Of a stretch of DNA of 54,185 nucleotides, positions 9,049 to 15,696 are shown piece by piece. The notes below the pieces were generated by a model. That model was not told the DNA's origin and did not search any database. It saw only the letters and a program-made list of their open reading frames with translations. Source of the stretch: Leptospiraceae bacterium (lineage in GTDB: Bacteria; Spirochaetota; Leptospiria; Leptospirales; Leptonemataceae); assembly GCA_020441005.1 (NCBI GenBank), contig JAGRNA010000002.1, forward strand, positions 1 to 54,185. The letters are read 5' to 3'. How positions within the stretch are numbered: position 1 is the stretch's first letter; every line of letters starts with the position of its first letter. The position numbers were made by a program, and so were the translations under genes.

Positions 9049-9979
9049 ATCCCGGCTGCCATACGCCGGCGATGAGTTACGTTTGAATATCGCCAGTATT
9101 CTGGTTTTATGCGGGCCGTTGCTGCTGTTGGCTTTACTCTGGACGCATTATTACCATCCCGCCTGGCAAGAGCTGCTACTGCGTCCAGCTAGCCAAAAGC
9201 GAGCCCTGACAACCGATTCCAGAATCTATCCCGTTTTAATTGAGCAAGCCCTGCAAGCAACCCCGGCAGATAATCAGATTCGAGCCCTGGCGGAGTATAA
9301 CAGCGCCGGACACGGCGGCATCACTACTCGCTATGGTTTTCACACCCTCAGTAACACGGATATTTTCAGCATGACTGGCCAAGCCGCTCAGACCCCATCG
9401 CCGACCACAGCGGCATCTTCCTATCATCCAAACGATCAAGCCAGCACCGAATCCACCAGTGAAACCGGCCTGGAAGAGCAACCCACATCGAATGATAACA
9501 CGCAAAACAAGGGTACAAACAGGCCGCAACCCAAAAGTCTGGCTGGCAATGGAATGCATTTCAAGATTCCGGCCAATTATCGATTTGAGCAGCACATGGC
9601 CTTGCGCTATGACAATGGCGCCTTGACTGCAATTGCGACAGCCAGTATGCCCGGGGCGGATTATTTTCGCAATATGATTCGCCAGATCCGGTTAACCTTC
9701 GCCCCGCCTGGCCAGAACTATCTGTTTCGGGATCGATTCGGTTACACAATGAATCAGGCCATCCAGCCGCAAGTCGTCCAGATTCAGTTTGCGATCAGCC
9801 CCGATGGCCAGATCACTGATGTCAGAAAGGTGGCCAGTCGCGGTCAAACGAAAGTCGACCAGGCTTGTATTGAAGTGCTTCGAAACAAGAATTTCGGTCA
9901 GCCGCCGCCAGAAATCTTTCGCAACGGCAATGTTTTCGGCATTAATTTTGTTTTTCCGGATATGCGGCGCTACAAATAA
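9017..9979 (+). CDS. TonB C-terminal-domain protein (energy transducer-like)
   Basis: A 320-residue protein with an N-terminal transmembrane anchor at about residues 25-43, a Ser/Thr/Asn-rich low-complexity linker at about 120-175, and a C-terminal domain at about 240-315 that matches the TonB carboxy-terminal fold (VVQIQFAISPDGQITDVRKV, then CIEVLRNKNFGQPPP and a final IN-F strand). The classic Pro/Lys-rich spacer of TonB is replaced by a Ser/Thr-rich linker. No exbB or exbD lies next to it. It may be a true transducer for outer-membrane receptors or an envelope protein that only borrows the fold. It starts inside ruvB and overlaps hemD tail-to-tail by 38 bp. Confidence 0.72.
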   Translation: MNRTFLRIEIESRLPYAGDELRLNIASILVLCGPLLLLALLWTHYYHPAWQELLLRPASQKRALTTDSRIYPVLIEQALQATPADNQIRALAEYNSAGHGGITTRYGFHTLSNTDIFSMTGQAAQTPSPTTAASSYHPNDQASTESTSETGLEEQPTSNDNTQNKGTNRPQPKSLAGNGMHFKIPANYRFEQHMALRYDNGALTAIATASMPGADYFRNMIRQIRLTFAPPGQNYLFRDRFGYTMNQAIQPQVVQIQFAISPDGQITDVRKVASRGQTKVDQACIEVLRNKNFGQPPPEIFRNGNVFGINFVFPDMRRYK

Positions 9980-10829
9980 TGGCCGCCAGCAATTCCTGAT
10001 AATCTGGCGGACCAATGATGCGCGGCGGCCGGCCCAGGATCTGTGTAACCTCGGCCGCTGTTGTTTGGCCAGGAACAGCATAATTCCAGCTGCGGCTAGC
10101 AGCATAACGGTTGCTATGATCTAAAAAAGCTCGAGCAATCCTGGGACTACCCAGGATGATCCACGCTCCGTCCGGGATTTGCCGATATTCATGCGCTGCG
10201 GGATTGCGTACCAGTGATGTATATAAATCCCAGACAGGCGGATGGAAGCCCGCGCTGGCAAGTGTTGTTTTGAATTCCGGACGACCCTTTTCCGTCTGTA
10301 AAATAAACAATCGATCCGGATCCAGGTCCCCGGCCCGGACTGCTGCGATCACTGTGCGAGCGATTTCTGCCGATTGCGCCGCGGGGCTTACCTGGCATTG
10401 AGCGGGATGGATTCCCAATAGCGCTTGTACGGCGACAGCGGTCTTTTTGCCTGGCACAAACCAGTAGCTGCTGGCCGCGACGGCCGCCAGCACGTCTGGC
10501 TCTAACAGGCCATGCAGCGCCATGACACTGGTCTGGCTGAAAACCACGCCAACCAGACTGGCGGTTCGCAAATCCGGTAAATCTGACAACTGCTGCCCGG
10601 ACGCAGGCAAGCGGCTCTGGAGCCACAACATCATGGATTGCAATTGCCCCGGATCATCGTGCAGCTGCAATTCCATCAGCGGCAGCCATCTCAATTGTAT
10701 TCCCGCAGCTTCCAGTCCGCGCGCTGGCGGCAAAGCCTTGAGCCAGGACTGCAATGCCTGGTAGACTGCGCTGCTGCCGGTGAAAACAACCGTAAAGGCG
10801 CTCGCTTCGGTACTGGCTGGCAACTGCAT
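9942..10829 (-). CDS. hemD: Uroporphyrinogen-III synthase (HemD family)
   Basis: HemD closes and isomerises hydroxymethylbilane to uroporphyrinogen III in haem synthesis. The 295-residue protein shows the two-lobed pattern of the family: VVFTGSSAV and VVFSQTSVMAL (the 'FTSxxAV' motifs), YWFVPGKKTAVAV ('vGxkTaxal'), FILQTEKGRPEFKTTLASAG followed by WDLYTSLVR ('G..v....vY'), IILGSPRIARAFL and AVPGQTTAAEVTQILGRPP. HemD is poorly conserved in sequence, so this rests on the ordered motifs. No other haem genes are in the window. It lies 24 bp downstream of the dienoyl-CoA isomerase gene and probably shares its transcript. Confidence 0.72.
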   Translation of the reverse strand: MQLPASTEASAFTVVFTGSSAVYQALQSWLKALPPARGLEAAGIQLRWLPLMELQLHDDPGQLQSMMLWLQSRLPASGQQLSDLPDLRTASLVGVVFSQTSVMALHGLLEPDVLAAVAASSYWFVPGKKTAVAVQALLGIHPAQCQVSPAAQSAEIARTVIAAVRAGDLDPDRLFILQTEKGRPEFKTTLASAGFHPPVWDLYTSLVRNPAAHEYRQIPDGAWIILGSPRIARAFLDHSNRYAASRSWNYAVPGQTTAAEVTQILGRPPRIIGPPDYQELLAAIICSAAYPEKQN

Positions 10830-10853
10830 CCCTGGCAGACTGCAACTAGTCCG

Positions 10854-11672
10854 TTATTGAAAACGCGGCTTGCGTTTTTCTACAAAAGCCTGACCCAGTT
10901 CGCGAAAGTCGAGGCTGTCCAGAAAAGCAGCATTGAAAGTAGCAACGTAATCCATGCTGTCATTAACACCATGATCCTGGATATAATTCAAAACCCGCTT
11001 GGTACCCTGGACGGCAAGGGCTGGATTGGCGGCAATCTCGGCGGCCAGATTGTGCGCTGCGGTCATCAATTCTTCCTGATCCGGATAGACTTCATTAAAC
11101 AGACCCATAGATTGACACTCGGCAGCATTAAAATCACGGCCCGTCAAAGCCATCATTCTGGTATGCCCCATCCCGATAATACCCGGCAAACGGTTCAAGC
11201 TGCCCATATCGGCTACAATGGCGACTTTCGCCTCACGCAGACTCACTTTGGCATCCGCACTGGCTAATCGTAAATCGCAGGCGGAGATCAGATCGAGGCC
11301 CCCGCCGATACAGTGCCGGTGCACCGCTGCTATATAGATTTTGTTTCCATCGGCAACGGCCCGCAGGCCCGCCTGTAATTCAAGGATGAACCGCCGCAGA
11401 GTCTCGCGGCCGTCAGCGGAATCGGCCGTCACGATATCCTTGAAACGGGTAAAAAAATCTACAATATCAAGTCCGGTAGAAAAGCTTTTGCCGCGCCCGG
11501 CTATGATAACACAACGGATGTCATTGTCCGCCTCCAGTTCGGCTACCGCCTGCGGCAATTCATGCCAGAACTCCCAGCTCATGGCATTGCGAGCATCCGG
11601 ACGATTTAAATACAATACCGCCGTCTTGTGCTCTATATTGCGCTCAATGCTAAAAAAAGAAAAATGTCCCAC
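10854..11672 (-). CDS. Delta3,5-delta2,4-dienoyl-CoA isomerase-like crotonase
   Basis: A crotonase-fold enzyme of 272 residues. The oxyanion-hole motifs (GKSFSTGLDI at 61-70 and HCIGGGLDLISACDLRLAS from about 120) define the fold. Acidic residues D127, E147 and D155 fall at the same relative spacing (20 and 8) as the catalytic Asp176, Glu196 and Asp204 of rat ECH1, and the surrounding text (REAKVAIVADMGSLNRLPGIIG) is very ECH1-like. This points to beta-oxidation of unsaturated fatty acids with odd-position double bonds rather than simple enoyl hydration. I chose the GTG at 11672, with AGGA eight bases upstream; the frame stays open further but that part is intergenic. It is divergent from gmhA. 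Confidence 0.8.
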   Translation of the reverse strand: MGHFSFFSIERNIEHKTAVLYLNRPDARNAMSWEFWHELPQAVAELEADNDIRCVIIAGRGKSFSTGLDIVDFFTRFKDIVTADSADGRETLRRFILELQAGLRAVADGNKIYIAAVHRHCIGGGLDLISACDLRLASADAKVSLREAKVAIVADMGSLNRLPGIIGMGHTRMMALTGRDFNAAECQSMGLFNEVYPDQEELMTAAHNLAAEIAANPALAVQGTKRVLNYIQDHGVNDSMDYVATFNAAFLDSLDFRELGQAFVEKRKPRFQ

Positions 11673-11906
11673 CGTGCCAATCCTGCAACCAGATCGCAGG
11701 ATGCCCGGTTTGCGCAAAGGAAAAAAAGCCCCCTGCCCTTCCTGACAAATCTGCCAGCGGGGCTGCCTGGTCTGCGTAAGCGCATCCGTAAACAGAGCCT
11801 TTCCGCTTCCATACACCTGGAAATCAGCGTCACAGATCTGCTCGGGTACCATTATGCCGGCAGGGAATTCACTTGGCAAAAAACAGTCCTGCCAGATTTT
11901 CTCAAT

Positions 11907-12500
11907 ATGAGGGACTTGATTGCCGCCCATATACAGCGCAGCATTGAAGCCAAGCAAAAGCTGTTGGATCAGGGACTGGCAGCGATTGAAGCAGCCGGGA
12001 AAGCTCTCGCTGAAGTGCTCGCTGCCGGCAATAAACTAATGGTCTGCGGTAACGGAGGATCTGCTGGTGATGCGCAGCATATTGCCACCGAGCTCATTAT
12101 ACGCTACAAATCCACAAACATTCGCCCGGCATTGCCAGCAATATCATTAGCTACTGACAGCAGTGCCCTTACAGCCTGCGGAAATGATTTGGGCTTTGAT
12201 CAGCTGTTCGCTCGTCAGATTCAGGGCCTGGGTAATGAGGGTGATATACTCCTGGCCATAACGACCTCGGGCAGCTCCGCCAATATTATCGAGGCTCTCA
12301 AGGCAGCTCGCGAACAAAAAATGCTGACGATCCTGTTGACCGGCAGAGACGGCGGCAAGGCCCTGGCAGAACACTCGAGCTGGATTGATTTTCCCATATT
12401 GATACCGGCCGATGAAACAGCCCGGATCCAGGAATGCCATATCATGGTCGGTCAGATACTGTGTGCCGTCGTCGAAAAGCAGCTGTATGGGTATGATTAG
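11907..12500 (+). CDS. gmhA: Sedoheptulose-7-phosphate isomerase (SIS domain)
   Basis: GmhA makes D-glycero-D-manno-heptose 7-phosphate, the first step to the heptose of lipopolysaccharide core. The 197-residue single SIS domain carries CGNGGSAGDAQHIATEL, LATDSSALTACGND, ITTSGSSANI and DETARIQECHI, all close to GmhA. The related DiaA replication protein has a similar fold, but the Glu and His of AQHIATE and QECH favour the isomerase. The start is ATG at 11907; the open frame upstream to 11628 overlaps the divergent isomerase and does not resemble GmhA. The ribosome-binding site is weak. Confidence 0.88.
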   Translation: MRDLIAAHIQRSIEAKQKLLDQGLAAIEAAGKALAEVLAAGNKLMVCGNGGSAGDAQHIATELIIRYKSTNIRPALPAISLATDSSALTACGNDLGFDQLFARQIQGLGNEGDILLAITTSGSSANIIEALKAAREQKMLTILLTGRDGGKALAEHSSWIDFPILIPADETARIQECHIMVGQILCAVVEKQLYGYD

Positions 12501-14017
12501 GGGGCCCGCTCGTCAGCGGACGCTTCGACAAACAGTACGCCCGGATTGAGAATCCCGCCTGGATCAAAGACCTGCTTTATCGCCCGCATATACTGCATAG
12601 TGGCCGCATCATGAAACTGCATTAAGGCCTCTCTTTTTAGTATACCAATACCGTGCTCAGCACTGATTGAACCGCCATTTCTATAAATATAATTATATAC
12701 CTTTTCATTGATAGACTTAGCCGCCTGTTGGAAAGCGATGATTCTGTTTTGATCCGGTTGTGATCGAACGGCGGGTCCCAGCAAGTTAATATGCAGAGTC
12801 CCGTCGGCGAGGTGACCAATGACTGTTGCCTGCAGATCTGGCATATCCAGGTCAGTATCATCAACGGATTTTGTCTGCTGCACAATTGCAGCGACCCAAT
12901 TGCCTAGATTGGCAATAAACTCCGGGATCATGTCCAATGGAATGGAAATGTCATTTTTGGCGGCCAGGAATTCCATGGATATACTTTCTGAAATTGATTC
13001 CCGATAACGCCACAGGTCAGCCCGATCACGACTGTTATCGGCCAAACGGCCGGGCAGCCCCGGAAAAGAAGCCTCGATTTGCTCGAATACACTCATCATT
13101 TGATCCGAGTGGACTTCGGCACCATCCCACTCCACCAGTACATAGGCACCAGCCGGTTGGGATTGATCCGCCGCGGCTCCCTGATGCAACACGAAGGGCG
13201 GCTTGATGCTTAAATGAGAGCACACTAGCTGACAAGCCAGTTCGTCAAAAAACTCAAAAGCCTGCAAGGGAACACCAGCATTCTCAAACAGATGCAATAC
13301 ATCAAAAGCAGCCTGGGGATGATTCAGAGCGAAGAGCGCGGTTTTGAGATCACGCGGTCCAGGCGTCAATCTGATCCGCGCTTTGGTAATCACACCCAAA
13401 GTTCCCTCACTGCCAATAAAGAGCTGCAACAGGGGATAGCCTGTGTTGTTCTTCAAAACAGTCTCATTGAGCTCCAGGATTTCCCCGGTGCCTGTAACGA
13501 CAGTCAAACCCACAATATAGTGACGCAGGAGCCCATTGTAGACCACTCGATTACCGCCGGCATGAGTGGCAATATTGCCGCCGACTTGCGAAGACCCGCT
13601 CGCTGCCAGATCAATGGGAAAGCGCATCCCCAATTCCCGAGCCCTGGTTTCGGCATGCGCTGTAATGACACCAGCTTCCAGTTCCAGAGCATTCAAATTG
13701 GAATCATAACCCAGAATATGGTCCATGCGTTTCAGGCTGACCACAATTTCATCCTGGCCGGCAATGGCCCCGCCCACCAGACCGGTCCGACCGCCGGCTA
13801 TTCGGAGCGGTTGATTATTCTGCAAGGCCAGCCGCACAATGGCGGCGACTTCATTCGTGGAAGCAGCTTCAATGACAGCCTGATGACCAGGGGAACGTAA
13901 ACGCGACCGATCCGAACCTAATTCCAGGAATTCATCTTGCTGATCAAAATCAGCGGCAATCAGCAGGCGTCCGCCGTCGATCAGACAATCCTGGAACTCT
14001 TGCCGCCCGGCATTCAA
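12497..14017 (-). CDS. FAD-linked 2-hydroxyacid dehydrogenase (GlcD/D-2-hydroxyglutarate type)
   Basis: A 506-residue flavoprotein of the PCMH/VAO family. The N-terminal FAD-binding domain (about residues 40-225) carries PLRIAGGRTGLVGGA and GGNIATHAGGNRVVYNG; the C-terminal cap (about 270-495) carries GHLADGTLHINLL and SAEHGIGILKR, whose two His and the Glu resemble the metal site of D-2-hydroxyglutarate and D-lactate dehydrogenases. The GHLxDGxLHxN pattern is nearer to the D-2-hydroxyglutarate group than to GlcD. No glcE or glcF partner is adjacent, so a stand-alone enzyme is likely. Its stop overlaps the gmhA stop by four bases. Confidence 0.82.
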   Translation of the reverse strand: MNAGRQEFQDCLIDGGRLLIAADFDQQDEFLELGSDRSRLRSPGHQAVIEAASTNEVAAIVRLALQNNQPLRIAGGRTGLVGGAIAGQDEIVVSLKRMDHILGYDSNLNALELEAGVITAHAETRARELGMRFPIDLAASGSSQVGGNIATHAGGNRVVYNGLLRHYIVGLTVVTGTGEILELNETVLKNNTGYPLLQLFIGSEGTLGVITKARIRLTPGPRDLKTALFALNHPQAAFDVLHLFENAGVPLQAFEFFDELACQLVCSHLSIKPPFVLHQGAAADQSQPAGAYVLVEWDGAEVHSDQMMSVFEQIEASFPGLPGRLADNSRDRADLWRYRESISESISMEFLAAKNDISIPLDMIPEFIANLGNWVAAIVQQTKSVDDTDLDMPDLQATVIGHLADGTLHINLLGPAVRSQPDQNRIIAFQQAAKSINEKVYNYIYRNGGSISAEHGIGILKREALMQFHDAATMQYMRAIKQVFDPGGILNPGVLFVEASADERAP

Positions 14018-14032
14018 ACAGCCACCCTGCTC

Positions 14033-15514
14033 TTAATGAATCTCAGGATCCGGGGCATCCGGATCTCCCATTTTATTTGCAAAATACTCCAGGAAATAAA
14101 CCATGGAAGCCCCAAGTACAGCGATACTGCCAAATAGCAGCCAGTCACCAATCTCCATGGTCCCGCTGAAATGGGAGGGCGGCCAGATGTATCGCAGACT
14201 ACCAATCATAAGACCGGTCAATGCTGCCATTGTCTGCGAATGAAAGTTTTTTAATAAATACTTAAGTAACTTTACGAAAGAAAATAATCCGGTGGCCACA
14301 CCGGCCGCAAACACAAGCAACGCCAGACTCTGCTCGCCAAGCTGCGCCCATGCGGCTGGATTGGAATCCAGGGCTGCTTCTTTGAGATTATGAATCAAGT
14401 CTCGTGCGACAGATGCTATATATTGGTACTGTCCGGTCAAAACCAGTATGTAGGCCCCCGATATTCCCGGTAAAACCATAGCACAAATTGCCAGAGCGCC
14501 GGAAATATACAGAACCCAAAGATCGTGACTGGCTTCACTGCCAATACTGCCGCTGATCTCAATCACATCAACACCGTCATGAATACGACGTTCGGCTTTT
14601 TTGATCTCAAAGAGGATGCCATTCAACTGATTATCGAGCAAATACACGCGTGGTGCACTCTCGGCAGCATCGGCCTGGTTTTGCCGAGCAAGGTACTGCT
14701 CAGCTGAAATATCCTCTGCAGCCAAAAGCAGCCTCAATACACCAATCGATTGACCTTTGGCGTCCTGAATCTGCACGGTGAACAATCGAGCTCGATCCAG
14801 GGCCTTGTTTTCAAATTGACCGGAGTTCAGGTTAAAATCAGTTTCCCCTGGCAAAAGCAGACACTTGAAGGCACTGCAACGGGGATCTCCGGCATCGACC
14901 AGATGGTCCAGCGGAACTGTCAAACTCCAGCCGCCTTTTTGGTTGGCGAGAGCCTCCAGCTCACCGCCGGACTCATTGTCGCTCATATAGGCCACGGCAT
15001 CCGGCTGGAACAATAGAATGGCATCCGACACCCTGGAAATACCGGTTAAAAAGAATGTCACAATCGCAAAGACAATCAGAAGCACCAATTCCTGAATTCG
15101 ATGCTGCATTCTTTTGTAAGGTACGGTGATCGAAAAAATGATCAGTCCAAAAAAGAATGAGAAAGCATAAAAGGCATGGTTTTCAAGCATCCAGGGAATG
15201 ACCTGGACCATGATGAAAAGTGCGGCCAGAATGCCGGTCAGCAGGGGCAGAATAAAATTCCATTCGATTGTCAGTAAGTCCTGCCAGGCACGGTTTCTTT
15301 TTTCTGCATTCCAGAAAAAGCAAAGCAGCAGCAATGCGGCGCGGGCATGACGAATTTTCACCGAATCAATGGCGCTAATCAGGTGATCATATATACCGCT
15401 GATCAAGGCGATTGTGCCACCGGACACACCCGGGATAATATCAGCGGTGCCCATGGCCAGACCCTTGCTCATTAGAACCAATTTTGCCTTGTGACTTTTG
15501 TACTGCTGGAACAC
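14033..15514 (-). CDS. PopT/DUF368 polyprenyl-phosphate transporter with a large inserted domain
   Basis: DUF368 (PopT) proteins flip undecaprenyl phosphate back to the cytoplasmic face for reuse in cell-wall and glycan synthesis. The two family repeats are clear: MGTADIIPGVSGGTIALISG (residues 21-40) and AICAMVLPGISGAYILVLTG (342-361), with ALTGLMIGSLRYIWPP near the end. Typical members have about 250-310 residues; this one has 493. About 170 extra residues (roughly 162-332) sit between the two halves. They are polar, with alternating strand-like and helical stretches and two Cys (C213, C218), so they probably form a soluble domain. The GTG at 15514 has GGAG and AGG upstream; ATG at 15472 is an alternative. 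Confidence 0.85.
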   Translation of the reverse strand: MFQQYKSHKAKLVLMSKGLAMGTADIIPGVSGGTIALISGIYDHLISAIDSVKIRHARAALLLLCFFWNAEKRNRAWQDLLTIEWNFILPLLTGILAALFIMVQVIPWMLENHAFYAFSFFFGLIIFSITVPYKRMQHRIQELVLLIVFAIVTFFLTGISRVSDAILLFQPDAVAYMSDNESGGELEALANQKGGWSLTVPLDHLVDAGDPRCSAFKCLLLPGETDFNLNSGQFENKALDRARLFTVQIQDAKGQSIGVLRLLLAAEDISAEQYLARQNQADAAESAPRVYLLDNQLNGILFEIKKAERRIHDGVDVIEISGSIGSEASHDLWVLYISGALAICAMVLPGISGAYILVLTGQYQYIASVARDLIHNLKEAALDSNPAAWAQLGEQSLALLVFAAGVATGLFSFVKLLKYLLKNFHSQTMAALTGLMIGSLRYIWPPSHFSGTMEIGDWLLFGSIAVLGASMVYFLEYFANKMGDPDAPDPEIH

Positions 15515-15520
15515 TGTTGC

Positions 15521-15589
15521 CTGACTCCGCGAAAAAACTGCCTGGGGGCATTATTTGCAGCGGAAATGCCCTGTAAATCAGGAAGTCAG
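15521..15589. repeat. Nested inverted repeats between the DUF368 gene and polA
   Basis: In the 182-bp divergent gap, GGGCATT at 15546-15552 pairs perfectly with AATGCCC at 15565-15571 (12-base loop), and CTGACT at 15521-15526 pairs with AGTCAG at 15584-15589 outside it. The structure sits near the 5' end of the DUF368 gene and has no T-run, so it is more likely an operator or leader hairpin than a terminator. Further right, TTGACA at 15627-15632 may be a -35 element for polA, but no good -10 follows. Confidence 0.35.
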
Positions 15590-15696
15590 ATTGTCATTAC
15601 AGTAGAATCAATCTTTGCACCTGTCTTTGACAAAGAGAAACTGAAACCAAACTTTACTGACAGAAAGCAATCCCTGAAAAAGTATAGCGGCTGATT

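Noticed and set aside
11673-11957. Extensions of the dienoyl-CoA isomerase and gmhA frames into the shared gap
   Set aside because: Both frames stay open by chance and overlap each other; neither extension resembles the enzyme family, so later starts were chosen.
13292-13900. Plus-strand frame of 202 codons
   Set aside because: Antisense to the FAD oxidase, which has clear family motifs in the same region.
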